The notes under the pieces: model-generated
Seen by the model: only the letters and a program-made list of their open reading frames with translations
Databases searched by the model: none
Told to the model about the DNA's origin: nothing
Position numbers and translations under genes: made by a program
Assembly (NCBI GenBank): GCA_013420905.1
Contig: JAAXNY010000008.1
Location: 1,116,001 to 1,180,000, forward strand
From: Collybia mongolica
Lineage: Eukaryota > Basidiomycota > Agaricomycetes > Agaricales > Clitocybaceae
Reading direction: 5' to 3'
DNA: 64,000 nt
Shown: in pieces, positions 10,587 to 22,502 of the stretch
How positions within the stretch are numbered: the stretch's first letter is position 1
Layout of the letters: each line of letters begins with the position of its first letter

Positions 10587-13500
10587 TCATCCGTCTGGTG
10601 GAATAGATCCTTTGGGGGCCAATGCACGCAACCACCTCCGGTCCTTCTTGTTAAGCGGGGAAGCAATAGGGATAGGATTCTTTCGGAGGGGGCTCCAAAA
10701 GCCAGGCCCCTTATGTTCAACCCGAATAGGCCGAATGGGAGGGAAGAAAGGGATGGCAGATGGGTTCAACTGAAAACTGGTTGCGGGAGGCTAGGAGAAA
10801 CATCATTAAACATGTGGTAAGTAGAAAGAAGCAGGGGAGAAGCTAACCTTTCGAGACGCCTCACTAGCGCCCTTCTCATCGAACCTGCTCTCCAGTTCTT
10901 CGGTAGTCTCCTTCAAGTCCCGAGACTCCACCTCCATCTGCGCCATCTCACTCTGGAAGAGAGATCCACTGTATTTCGACAATGGACCAACCATGAAGGG
11001 GTTGATGTCAAGGGAAGAGCCACTTCCCAAGGCATCATCTACTAGTTGAGGTGCCGCGCATCTGGACAAATTTGCAGCTTGATTTCCTTCTTCGGTTAGA
11101 GGTGGTTTGATAGCGGTTGCTGGTGTCGCGTTATGGTCCCATTTTGCCGTTTCTTTTGTGGATGGTAGAAATGGGGGTGTTAACGGGTTGAATTTGTGAA
11201 GGGGTGTGGGGGTCAAAGGGGATAGCTGAAAGAAGAGATTAAAACAATTAGAAAGGAATTGAGAATAGGCAACATAAAAACGTACTAAATGTTCACTGTT
11301 CACACGTACAAGCAAATCTTGAGCTGGTGTCTTCCTCAGTGGATTGACGATCGTTTTGACAGCGTTGAATTCACTCAGCCACGAGCGATCCAAGTCCATT
11401 CTGTCCATGGGGGAACTAATCTCAAATCCACTTCCCGAGGTTTCACCGCTAAGCAAAGATTCCGCACGCCTGGCTGCACGTCTAGCCATTTTTGCAGCCT
11501 TCTTTTCTTCCGCCGTCGGTGGCGGCTTGAGAACCGGAGCTGGCCTTGTATTTGGAGCCCAAAAGGGCAAAGAGAGTAAAGACTTCGGTAACGTTCTTCC
11601 CGTGGATGGGAGGAACGGAGTCGCGGAGGGGTTGAACTTGCGGAGCGGTGCAGGCGTTGAAGGAGAAAGCTAATGCGGTGGAGAAAAATAATTAGAAGGA
11701 TAACAAGGACCAAAGATGATAGGACATACCGAGGGCTCAATTTCCATGGGTACAGGAAAGTCTTGAGCTAACGGCTTCTCCGCTGCAACACATTGGACAC
11801 TGTCATCAATGACGGTTTCGATGATTTTCTCCTCTCCTTGTAATCGATTGGGCCCGTGGCTTGTCTCCTCTGATTTCGTATGAGGGTCGATCGACCTTTG
11901 ATAGTTGCTATCATGGGCGTCCTGTCTATCCACCGACTGCGGCACGTCATTCTGGACTTCAGAATCACTTAGCCACAAGTTATCTAAATCCGTATGACGA
12001 AGGAGCAGTGGTGGGGTGACAGCGGGCAACCGGCTTGAGGATGCAACTGGGGCGCCTGCATATAAACGCTGATATAATTGTGTGTCGATGAAGTCGTCGC
12101 TCTCGGCAAGCGCGCGCGCATATGCTTCATCGGCGTCAACTCCCGCTAGATGGATGTCAACGCCGAGAGAGGCGGCAGAGGCCGAGGGCTCAAACAAGTG
12201 TTCGCAGGACTTCGTGGATGCTGACCAATCAACTTCGGCCTATGAAAGAGGGCGAGTATCAGCATAAAGAGAGCGAAGGGATATTTAGACACATACTGCA
12301 GTTTGAGGTCTCTTGCCCTCAGCATTCAGCTTCCTCCTCCTAATCTCATCCGGACTCTCAATCTCGTCATTCATCTCGTCAACTGATGTACATTCTGTTG
12401 ACAGCGCGAATGTATGGGCAGTTGCCGTTCCCAATGGCGTGCGCAGGGATGCCTCCGGGGAAGTATGGGTGTCCTCTGCTGGGAGGGTCGTCGATTCAGC
12501 GTCCAGTCGCTCAGGAGTACTTAATGGTGTAGCCTCAAAGCTGGCCTTCTCCTCTTTGGTTCCATCTTCGTCCACTACAATCTCTTCTTCTCCTCCGGGT
12601 GCCACCAGCGCAGAAGCCGGCGGCCCATAAAATTCCACACTCCCCACTCCTTCCATCGACGTTTCCACCACGATATGTTCCATTTCTATACCATCACACC
12701 TGTTGTCGACGACGGTGATATCAGCCTCCACATTCTCTTCATCCCCATCACTCCCTATCTTAACTACCCCGACATCGACCAAGGCGGGTTCAGGGAGACC
12801 GAACCACGCCTCCTTATTCATTTCTCCCATGAGTGTCTCCAGCCCCCACCCCTCAGCTTCAACCGATACCCGAGGGATCTCCATCTGAATCATAATGTCG
12901 GGTCCATTGACGATTGCATCGGCTTCCTTGGTCGAGTCTCCACTGTTAACGAAGGGGAGTTCGGTGTTGTCATCCGCGACGGGCCATTCCACAATGGCGG
13001 GATCTTCGTTAGCGACGCTAGGCCCAGCGTCTACAGTCCGAGTAGAGTTGAGTGCGCCTACGGTTTGTCGCTCCAAGCCCCGCCTTGTGTACCAAATTCC
13101 AATGCCAGCCAGCACAAGGGTAGCCAAGAAGATCCACTGTTCCTGTAAGTTCCATCGTTGTTCCATTATGATAGCGCGCGCGACAGCATCATCCCGGATC
13201 GATGGCACCACCATTGGAGTATGAGTTATCCGAAGCCACCTCACTAGTGTTTTGCGAAGCCTCTGCTGGAGTTTTCGGTCGTTATGGTAAGCCCAAGCGT
13301 TCCTGAAAGCTCGCCCTATATTTCTTGCCGCCCGTACCGACTCTTGTGGAAATGTCACTGAGAGCATCGCCATGATCGCCAGATATACAGCAAGTAAGAT
13401 AACAAAATAGCGAATGTCAGGAGGATCGGGCGGTCGCACAGGTTTGCCGACTTCGTCGGTTCCTGGGCCAGGTGGCGGTGGAGGAGGCGGGTCCTGATCT

Positions 13501-13979
13501 GGGGGTTCCCCGCCGCCCTCGTTATCCTGTCCACGCCGAGCTCGACGCAATGCTTTCTTCCTCCTCTGGGTTGCAAGCAACCCGATGGGACGACGAGGAG
13601 GATTGCCTCTGCCTCCACCCTTCGCAACGACGAGGCCAATACCAACGACCGCACCTGCAAGGACAATAAATGTGCAACCCCCCTTCGTTTGTTTCGGGGG
13701 GGCCGACAGGTCGGGTGCGGTCGTAGTGCGCGTGGGAGGTACTGGAGGCGAGGGAGGGAGGGTGAGGGTGGGCGAAAGGATGATCAGCTTCGCCTCCTGG
13801 GGTTGGCCCATAATCCCGCCAATAGTGAGTCCAGTAAAGACATTGGTCGGAACCTGTAACAGAGGGACCAGAAAGAGGGAGGAGAAGAGAAGATAGATAA
13901 GCCCTGGTAACCTCGGGCCAATCCCTTTGGTGGCGGAGAGCGACCCGCCATGAGCAAAAAGTTGGATAAAAGATTCCAT
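10587..13979 (-). CDS. Large membrane-anchored hypothetical protein with duplicated exons
   Basis: Five exons (13979-12297, 12239-11730, 11669-11286, 11225-10848, 10769-10587) are each a multiple of three and join at phase 0, giving 1045 residues. Exon 1 carries at least four hydrophobic segments: LIYLLFSSLFLVPLL, CTFIVLAGAVVGIGLVVA, YFVILLAVYLAIMAML and WIFLATLVLAGIGIWY. A basic Arg/Lys stretch and a proline run lie between them, and a long acidic tail follows. Exons 3, 4 and 5 all open with related modules: LSPSTPAPLRKFNPSATPF, LSPLTPTPLHKFNPLTPPF and LNPSAIPFFPPI. Exons 3 and 4 also share KPPPTAEE/KPPLTEE and a GSG segment. No catalytic motif was seen. The first exon is certain. The last exon is supported mainly by its similarity to the repeat module. 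Confidence 0.75.
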
Positions 13980-14262
13980 GTCAAGTGTATAAAGTTATAG
14001 GCAAGAGTGGTTTAAAGAGTTATACGATGGGGTGGAAGCGCAGAATCAGGACCGCCTTTATACCTCTAAACGATCGAGGCTCACGTGACCTTATCTATCG
14101 AAGACTCCAGAGGATGGGCCTGGACTGGTCCCGTTTTGGACATGTAAACCGTCAGTCTGAATTAAAATAAGACCACATTTATGCCCATATTGGGACATTT
14201 GGACTGGCTGATATGTGGAGGTGACCCGGGCATCGAAGGGCCGCGTCAAGGATTGAGGTGAA
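13980..14262 (-). promoter_or_regulatory. Promoter and 5' UTR of the membrane-protein gene, duplicated elsewhere
   Basis: This stretch, read on the minus strand, aligns by eye with 40160-40437 on the plus strand. Shared blocks include CCCTTCGATG, AGTCCAAAT.TCCCAATATGG, the shared TTTACATGTC, GGCCCATCCTCTG and AGAGGTAT.AAGGC. They lie in the same order and the homology runs into the ATG and first codons. Conservation of the non-coding part makes it a good candidate for promoter elements, unless the duplication is simply recent. Confidence 0.6.
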
Positions 14263-14563
14263 TATTGGTAGCCTACGAGACGTATCTGAGTCCAGCATTG
14301 ACGTGACCGTGAATATACTAAAGTCTAATGTGGTGGCTGTGTTTATGATTGGCGAAACTTGATCATGTCCGATAACGAAACGTTCCTAACGCAAGATATA
14401 TTGTCAGATAATCGTATATACATCACAAGAGATTTCTAGCAAGTAGGTACTCAAGTAATGCTGGTTCAGATTGGCTTTTGCATTTTAATCATACCACACC
14501 ATCGCTACTCGACAATGATCATGGCTTCCACTAAAGAATCATACGTACACTGAAACCCAGCAC

Positions 14564-14739
14564 TCATGACGGAGCCTTGACCATGACTATCACCTCAGCC
14601 TGGCCACCTAGGAGCTGCACACGGGGATCGTTCTGGTAACCTATCGGCTCCCCGACGATGAAGCTTGGAAGGCCGGGGATTAATTCGGCTGCACCCATCT
14701 CCAGACGCTTATTATCATCATAAGTACAATACCAAAATC
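14564..14739 (-). CDS. Possible alternative terminal exon of the PIF1 gene
   Basis: An open frame of 58 codons follows the acceptor GCGCAG and ends in TGA at 14564. It reads like real protein, with segments GAAELIPGLPSFIVGEPIGY and QLLGGQAEVIVMVKAPS. A strong donor, GTAAGA, sits inside the last called PIF1 exon at 14794. Splicing 14794-14740 (55 nt, typical length here) joins in phase and would replace the terminal [11 protein letters not shown]. No room exists for other upstream exons. I do not recognise the domain. It could also be a gene fragment. Confidence 0.35.
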
Positions 14740-14759
14740 CTGCGCCATGTTAAACCCGC

Positions 14760-17160
14760 TTAGTTTTTCTCTTCAACCGTCTCTAAGGTCTTACTCCAAA
14801 TCGCTACTTTAGGGTGCGCGTTGACCTGGATACGATAGTACAATTGGCCACTATAATTACAGGCGAGTACAGTTAAAACTAACCTTGTTTGCGTCGAAGT
14901 TCAAAACCTGAAGGCCCTCCAAGGACGTGGCACGGGATAGGGCTACATAAGCTTGGCCTAGACTCAATCTTCAGCAAAGTGATTCGGTTTATCTCAAGAA
15001 CGTTTCCAACACACCCTTTTCGAAAACCTTTCCTAAATCGACCCGGACCCGCTCAAGTGTCTGCCCTTGTGATTTATGTATACTCATTGCCCAAGCAAGG
15101 ATAAGTGGTAACTGGTTGTCCGGTCAGCAAATATGCCCATGATTGTGATAAAAGAAAGTTACTTGTGCCCTTGACACTTGAATCTCGCCATTTGGTAACT
15201 CCACCTTCCAGATTTCAGGCATGACCAAGTATAATCTCCGTCCCCCAGTCGGTAGCAGGAACTCCACAACGGGATACAGTTTTGTAGGGCTGGCCGACGT
15301 TATCGCTTTCTTGGCAGCACTTCCGACCCCCGCAACTGCGGTGCCCGTACCAATCACGCCCGTTTCACCCATATGCGCGCCATCTACGTCAAGGTCTGTC
15401 CCATATACTGCCGGATCCACGAACCGCATTACGCGACCCGTGCTTCCATTGACTAAGGTTTCATCGACGTTCTTGATTAACATGACTTGTGCATCAATAC
15501 GGAGTTGGAGGATTGGGGGGGCCATGAAATTAGCAAGCATCTTTTGCTTTTGCGTCTCGTCCTGGATGGTTCCCCCGTCGACCGCCTTGAAAGTCTCCTG
15601 CTGCGTCTGTAGGCGGGACATTCTAAATGAATTGGAACGATCGACATCCTCACGCCGAGGGAATCTGGTCGTAAGAATTAGCTGGTCCTCGGGTGACCCA
15701 AAGGGCGCGTTTACACGCACAGTTCTGTGGCACCAAGTCCATCTTCGTATTCAATATTCCTCGACAGTCTCTTGAATTTAGCAATAGATCTTGCAGATAA
15801 TCTTCCGAACCGCATTTCATTCAACATGTCGACGAACTCTGTTTAATAGGCGCTTAGACTTTGGTGAAAATAAACGGTAATCGGATCCACAGCACCTTGA
15901 TCCTTTTGCCTAAAAACTTTGGTGAGATTGAAAGTACGTTGGATCGTCTCGTTCCAGAGCGTAGCCTCAAAGGCGAATTTGACTTGAGCACCACCTTTAC
16001 CAACAGGTGGAAGTTGGAAGAAATCGCCAGTCACAATGATCTACCACAAAACATACTCATAAGAGATATGTGAGGTTTATATAACATGAAACGCACCTGG
16101 AGGCCCCCAAAAGGTTCGGGCTTCTTTCTCAACATACTCCCGATGCGCGCAAGTTTATCAAACAAGTCCCCGTCAACCATGGAAACTGCACGAGGGATTA
16201 ACGACCCTTCGCATACACTAGAATATTGCGAACCTTCGTCGATTATAAGAACCTTGGTCCTTAGCCACCTCGCACTTGCCTTCTTGTTCTTGCGAACTTT
16301 TGATGCCAGGTCTTCCGCGCTCTCGATACCAAGACCAATTCCTGCAAATGAGTGGATAGTCACCCCTCCAATGTTACACGCTGCAATTCCTGTGATCTGA
16401 TCAGACCTTCGCCCAGATTCAAACCGTTACGGAAGACATACCTGTTGACGCCGTGATGGCCACTGCATCCGCAGATTTGGCATGTTTTTTGCGAAGGGTC
16501 TTGATAATTTCCCGCAACAGGACTGATTTTCCCGTCCCTTTATCGCATAGAGTCAGCTCGAGAGCAATAAAATGGGAGGATTTGAGAAATGTATGCGCGT
16601 ATTGACTGACCAGCACTACCGGTATAAAATACATTATGCCCATCCTGCACTAATTTGAGGATTTGTGTCTGTTCTTGGCTCAGGAATACGGAAGCCACTT
16701 TCGATTTGGATCCCGAAGCACTTGAGTGAGGCGCGGAACTAGACACAGATTTCGTGGTTAACCGCGATGATGTGGAGCTCCGTGAGCTGGGTGGCTCGGA
16801 TTGGGCGCCGAAACTTGGGTCAGACAATGAATCTCTTGTTTCCCAGCTTGGCGGTAGCTGCCTGGGTTTCTTCGCAGGTAGTGGTGCCGCAACCTCTGGG
16901 CTCGGCCGCTTGTTGACCTTAGACTCTACGAGAGGTTGGGCGTGAGCTGGTGGAACTGGTGGAGGCTTTTCCGAGAGCGCGTCTTGGATATCCTTCAGCC
17001 GTTGTTGGGCCCCTGAGAGCTTCGGGCCTGCCACAGTCTGAGGCTGTTTCAAAGGTTGAGGTGTTGGCGGCCAATATATTTCCTGGGACGACGATGATAT
17101 GGTAGAGGTCGAAAAGTCGCGTTTGACACTACGCAAGCCGGATTGCGCGGTTTTTGACAT
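14760..17160 (-). CDS. PIF1: PIF1-family 5'-3' DNA helicase
   Basis: The N-terminus ([19 protein letters not shown]...) is Ser/Pro-rich. The superfamily 1B helicase core starts near [20 protein letters not shown]. Motif I is GSAGTGKS, split by an intron. Motif Ia is AITASTG, then [14 protein letters not shown], motif [19 protein letters not shown], motif [14 protein letters not shown], and LTKVFRQKD. Later come [40 protein letters not shown] (motif V) and [20 protein letters not shown] (motif VI), ending at TAA 14760. PIF1 enzymes unwind G-quadruplexes and R-loops and act at telomeres, at replication forks and in mitochondria. Several short introns are present, and a second 3' end may exist (14564-14739). 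A Helitron origin is unlikely because no Rep domain precedes the helicase. Confidence 0.93.
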
Positions 17161-17460
17161 GGCCAGGCGAAAGGGGGTACGAATAGACGAAGAAAAATAT
17201 TCTCAACCGTGCCCAACCCTCCGCAAATCCACACCTTTAACCTGGTCGTGGGAGAAACGCGACAGACGCTTATATCACGTGATGGCGCCAACAATTGCGA
17301 CGCGTCGATCGCGAAATCTGACTCCGGCCAAAACGGACAATGCCAGGCCATTTCGTCAAGTTACTAGCACTTGGTGCGGTTATTGAATTCTCAGTAAAGG
17401 GGATTCACAAAAATGCAAGCAAGGGCATCTCGCCCCAGAGTTCCCTTTTATTCATAGTGC

Positions 17461-18981
17461 TCAACCACGGATCGTTATATCGTGTCCAGCTGTTTTGAGG
17501 CTCTCAACTCTTTGTCTACTCAAGTAATCCATCCCTCCATAACGGTTATCCAAGTCTATAAATACTTTTTTGAATTTGGAGCAAGGAGTAGGTCCCCATC
17601 CCCGGTATTCAATCATGTCGAGTAAAGGATTGAGTTGCACGACATAGCAGCAGATGTCCTCGGCTTTGGGGATCAATCCTCCCATAGCTATGAGCTCTAA
17701 TGTGGCGCTTGGTAGCTCATCTCCTTCATGGAGGGCGAACGTAACAATCGATGGAACCGCGCGTAGAATGTGTTCGATAATGGACCCGGGAACGAGTTGT
17801 CGTATACAAAGTCTTTTCAAGTTGTGGATACGGTAAAGAAAAGGAATAAATTTGGCCTTCCATTCCTCTTCAGAACAGCCTTCTGCTGATTTAAAACCGT
17901 GCTGGTGGGAAGTTTCCAGGTCAAATAAACTTGGAAGGTCAAGATCATGTACAAATTCTCCTAACCCACTTATACTTTCAATGAATAGTGAGGATAAATG
18001 GGGGTGTCGCGTAGGAGGTAGACTCCTCAACAAAGACAGCTCGTGTGTATCCGAGTAACTCTTTCGAATCGGCAAACGGCACTCGACAAGTTGTATACAC
18101 TGCTGAAGCATTAGATGCGCTTCGTAGACAGAAATGGCAGCATTGTGAAGGTGAAGGTTGGTTAACTGGGACCAAGGAAATTTGAAGGAACACAGACGGA
18201 AAGAAGTATGGCTCCCTCCATCCAAAATTACTTTGCGGAGCCTTGGTGCATTCTGGAAAATGGTAACATCACCCGCTGCGCAGTATGGACCTTCAAACGA
18301 GACATCCACAGTGTTTACGAAGTGTAACGAGCCAGGTGGCAGCTGGAAAAACGATGATCCAAAATTGAGTGCACATCTCAAAGCAACTCCTTTGAGACGA
18401 GTTGAACGCAGTGGTACAACGAGGTCGTTCATGGATTGAATCAATGTAATTGGTTCGTTTTCGAAGATTTCCCCAACTATTTTCACGGAAACCAATGAAC
18501 CCCTGCATCGGGAGAGGATTTCATGGGCCTTGAGTGTATAGCTGGCATGATGTGTACAGTTTCTTTGATAATTCACTTCGACGTTACTCCACAAGGCGGG
18601 TGTTCCCATCACCACCTTTTTCCATCTAGAGCAAACCCGAGCTAAATTCCAAGGGGCCGCAGTTAGGTTAATAGGCACGTGGACCACATCTGCACATAGG
18701 ACAAATATTTCGCTGAGAATCTCGTTAGGGGCAGCTCTGTGAGGGGCGATAGCTGTTTTGTACAGCTGAGTCCGATCTACAATGGCGGCGCGCTGCATTT
18801 GAAGAGCGAGGGAATCTTCGATAGGGGTGTTGAAGAGTTTTATATCTAGCATTGGGAGCTCTCTTTCAGCGTCCAACAGAAGAAGCCTCGCCTCGCGTTG
18901 GGCTTGATCAGATAACAGAGCGTTGCCATTGATATACGCTACAGAGAGGGTGGAAGAAGGTGGTCGTAAATCCTTTTGCAT
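17461..18981 (-). CDS. F-box-like protein, intact paralogue
   Basis: A single 506-codon exon. Residues about 80-130 form an F-box-like segment (LYKTAIAPHRAAPNEILSEI, then ICxxC-type WNLARVCSRWKKVVMGTPALW) preceded by a short helical N-terminus. The remainder is a run of leucine-rich, irregular repeats, a form common in the very large F-box families of Agaricomycetes. Such proteins are thought to be substrate receptors of SCF ubiquitin ligases through SKP1. No substrate can be inferred. It is followed upstream on the same strand by a clear tandem paralogue (19425-20929) that shares the whole architecture. The start is the first ATG and aligns with the paralogue's start. Confidence 0.85.
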   Translation of the reverse strand: MQKDLRPPSSTLSVAYINGNALLSDQAQREARLLLLDAERELPMLDIKLFNTPIEDSLALQMQRAAIVDRTQLYKTAIAPHRAAPNEILSEIFVLCADVVHVPINLTAAPWNLARVCSRWKKVVMGTPALWSNVEVNYQRNCTHHASYTLKAHEILSRCRGSLVSVKIVGEIFENEPITLIQSMNDLVVPLRSTRLKGVALRCALNFGSSFFQLPPGSLHFVNTVDVSFEGPYCAAGDVTIFQNAPRLRKVILDGGSHTSFRLCSFKFPWSQLTNLHLHNAAISVYEAHLMLQQCIQLVECRLPIRKSYSDTHELSLLRSLPPTRHPHLSSLFIESISGLGEFVHDLDLPSLFDLETSHQHGFKSAEGCSEEEWKAKFIPFLYRIHNLKRLCIRQLVPGSIIEHILRAVPSIVTFALHEGDELPSATLELIAMGGLIPKAEDICCYVVQLNPLLDMIEYRGWGPTPCSKFKKVFIDLDNRYGGMDYLSRQRVESLKTAGHDITIRG

Positions 18982-19424
18982 CTGATTTTGAGGCTCACCG
19001 GCGCTGGGTCAAATACGGTATGGACCACTATGGAAAACGAGAACAGCGTTGAATCAGTAAAGAAAACCACGGTAGATCTTTTATAACGGGTCCTCCTTAC
19101 GACTTCAGTAGAGTCTCAGGATACGGTGCGTTTCCGAGGAGGTTTCTGTCATACACGTGTTGAGTGGGAGGCAACTCGCAAGAACTTACTCGAAGTTCAA
19201 GGCCTCGTTCCCGGATATAACCGACGTCGTTGGGTCCCTGCAACTTATGCAACCATGCGAGGCAACACGCAACATGGGGAGCTTCACGATAATTTTATCA
19301 TTCGTCTAGTAAAAGAACAAAACATCCGTAATTCTCAGGTTTGTTCCATGATATCCATAATTGACCGGGGTTACGGTCCTGTGCCTGCAATAATTATTCC
19401 TGAGTAGGAATTCGAGGTTGATGG
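18982..19424. other. Spacer between tandem F-box genes
   Basis: About 440 bases hold the promoter of the first F-box gene and the 3' end of the second. A plus-strand frame at 19126-19407 has no features and is not called. Confidence 0.5.
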
Positions 19425-20929
19425 TCATCCACGAAGTGTAATATTGTACCCTGCCACTTTTAGAGCTTTAACCCGCTGCCGACTGGGATACGCAGCCCCT
19501 CCACCATTGGTGTCCAGATCGATGAAGATCTTCTTAAATTTTGGGCATGGTGTGGGTCCTAACCCTCGCGCCTCTAGCATATCGAGGAACGGATTAAGCT
19601 CGACGACAAAACAACAGATATTGACGACTTTGGGGATCAAATAACCTTGCGATATTAGTTGGAGTGTGGGATCCGGAAGGGCATCGCCATCCTGTATGGC
19701 AAGAATTGTGATAGTTGGAACTGTGCGCAGCACATCCTCGATGATGCTGTCCGGGATGACTTGGCGTACACAGAGCCGCTGGAGATTATTAATGCCTTGA
19801 AGAAAAGGAATATAAGAATCTCTCCAATCACCGTCAGATCTATTTATCCCTTCTGACGGCTTCTTTGTATTTGGCACTTCACGAAAAACTTCGAAATTGA
19901 GTAGACGCGGAAGTACGAGACCTCGAACAAACTCTGCCAGGCCTGACCAACTTCGGAGGATGAGAGACGTGAGGTTGAGATGTTGAGTGTCACCGACGAC
20001 TTCATGCTGTGAACCGCTTTTGATGCATATAAAAAAATGACATTCAAGAAGCTGAGTATAGTGGCGGAGTATAAGATGGGCTTCGGAAACGTTGATGGGG
20101 GCTTCACGAAGGAAGATATGGGTCAACTGTGAAGAGCATGGAAGTTTAGAGAGGAAGTCGTATGAACGTTGATTACTCAAAGTTACACAGCGGAGCCTCG
20201 ATGCATTCTGAAAGACGGTTATGTTGCTTTCGGGTATGGGGACATGGAAAAATAAGTCCACAGTATCCACAAAACGTAGCGAGCCTGGAGGAAGCCGTAG
20301 GAATGGTGCCCTATAGCTGATGTCTAGCTTCAACACAACTGAGCCCAGGCGAGTGGAGCGCGAAGCAACGAGGTCACTCAAGACTTGAGTGAATGCCGTT
20401 GAGTCCCGGTTGCCAAATATCCCCACTATCTTGATAGAAACTGGTAAACGTCCGCATCGTGAAAGGATTTCGTTGGCGGTGCTTGTAAGCGTAGGATGGG
20501 ACCAGTTTCGCTGGTAATCCACCTGAACGTCATGCCACAGTGCAGGGGTCCTCATTACCACTTGTCTCCATGTAGAGCAGACACGAGCTAAACACCACGG
20601 GGCTTCGTGTAAGTTAATGGATACTTTTACCGTATCTACGCAGTGGGTGAAGATTTCACTGAGGATCTCAGCGGGGATCCTCCGATGAGGAGCAATCGCT
20701 GATTTATAAAGCTGGATTTCAGCTAGGTTCTCTGTGTGCTGCTCGCGGAGACCTTCGCAGATGATTGGGGTTTTTGAGGCAAGCTCGAGGTCCAGCGAAA
20801 CCAGTTCGGCCTCAGCAACCGAGAGAAGGGGCGTCGCTGCATGGTGGGCCTGGGGTGACAGCGGAGCATTATTTTTTATGTCTGCTTCACAAAGTTGGAT
20901 AGATCGGGGGGCAGAATGGTGCTGGCCAT
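19425..20929 (-). pseudogene. F-box-like paralogue with a 1-nt frameshift near its start
   Basis: The main frame aligns along its length with the neighbouring F-box gene: EILSEIF, CLARVCSTWRQVVMRTPALW, irregular leucine repeats and VNICCFVVELNPFLDMLE. That frame stays open up to about 20905 but has no ATG before 20561, which would remove the F-box. The ATG matching the paralogue's start is at 20929, in another frame. It reads MASTILPP and hits TAA at 20876. The frames meet at a C6 run (20911-20906 on the minus strand). With one more C, the alignment with the paralogue's N-terminus would be continuous. Either the gene is newly broken or the assembly dropped one C. Confidence 0.75.
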
Positions 20930-22502
20930 AACGGTTTCAGTCGGTGCGATATCCCTGATCATGAAGTTCTAAGTTCGCGGAGCGATGAGAAGGTGAATGA
21001 CAACAGTACCTCAGAAACCTATCTCAAGAAATTGTGGAATGAGCCTAGGATTAGGATCAAGCAGTTGTGGGCAGTTGGGTATTTTAGAGGTTATCGATAG
21101 GATGGCAGATATTTAGTGGTCATGTCTAAGTAATAGTTGGTGAGAACGATCGGTTACTTGTTCCCACATTCTGACCCTGACCACAATAAACTATCGAGTC
21201 CGAGCCATCATTGTCTACAATCAAGGCCCCAGTGCTCCGCCCTCGAATGGCCATCTAAAGCACGAGGGAGTCAGACGCCCCAACGACTTCTTGGCGCAGG
21301 TTTTGGGAGACGAGGATCGCCTCAGCCCGTAACTCCAAGTTTATCAATTGTTCCCCTTCTATGTACAGGCTCACGCCTTTTAGGGTCCCAAGAAGAATCT
21401 TTGTCAACCTGGCACGTTCAACCCTTTAGTCGTATCTTCCGGTGACTGCACGATATTATAGCCTACAACCGACCCGCAATACACCACAACGTCCATCTGA
21501 AGTCTGTAATATCACAAGGTAAAGCGGCACGGATTACGTTATCTAATTTTATTTACCGTACCGTCAGGAAAGTTGCTCTGACACAAACTTTCAACATATT
21601 ACACAAAGACCGTTCTACGTGGGAAAGGTGTTGAGACATGAATCCATCGAGTCACAGTGGCGTGCAAACGCTTTGGTTCAGCATAGCATCAAGGCTGTAG
21701 CGTTTCGTGATAAGTCTACTATGTACCCGTGCCTAGATTGATCAAGCTGTTGACAGTGCCCAAAGAAGAGAAGGATTTAACCTCTCTAGTGTTAGGTCGT
21801 GCTCAAGATCTCCAAGATCCTTATAGACAGAACAATATAGCCTGTGAATGCAGTACCAGAGTGTCAAGGCTGTTTCGACAGCATCACTATCAAGGCGCGC
21901 GCTTGCACTCGATATTATGGGGATACCTAGGCTGTTGTGGAGAAGTCATAGATAACTCTTCATATAAATATCAGGAACGTTCAGAAGCACGCAAGGATTT
22001 CAGTCCGCTTGCACTTGCACTACTTCAACTGTTTAAAGCCCGCTTACCACCACCAAAGCCGATAAGAATGCGATATAATGTCCAGACAAATCCAGGTCGG
22101 TCTCCTATTTCCTCTCAGACTATACAAAGTTAACGCAACGGCTGCAGGATGTCCTTTCTGTGGTTTCGGCATGAAAGCTCGATCTGGAGGCCTCTCTGCG
22201 GAGTCTCCATCCTCGTTAGTTGGGTTAAGACGCATCGACAAACGTAGCTTATCTTTGATTTCTAGGCCATTCCCTGTGAACCATCCTCGCAAACAGCTTT
22301 GTTCCGGAAATTACCCATATTGCAAGCCAGATAGGCGTCGACATGGCGTCCCAATCGAACCCATACGATGCTGCAATTCATGAGAGTTCTTGCGATGCGT
22401 TTGGCAACTGAATGATAGCAGATGAGATGAGCCGAAGAAATTCAATTGCACAAGGATAACATGTCATATAAAATAGTATAATACGTTCAATACAGATGCA
22501 AG
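20930..22502. other. Intergenic, nothing recognised
   Basis: About 1.6 kb. A 134-codon plus-strand frame (21729-22133) and antisense frames near 22044-22383 show no motif or consistent splicing. No repeat or RNA gene was recognised. Confidence 0.45.

Noticed and set aside
12675..13148. 157-codon plus-strand frame opposite exon 1 of the membrane-protein gene
   Set aside because: It is the antisense shadow of a long biased coding exon; no motif or splice structure.
14760..17160. Helitron RepHel helicase
   Set aside because: The PIF1-like core is present, but no Rep endonuclease or terminal hairpin is near, and the N-terminus is a normal cellular PIF1 extension.
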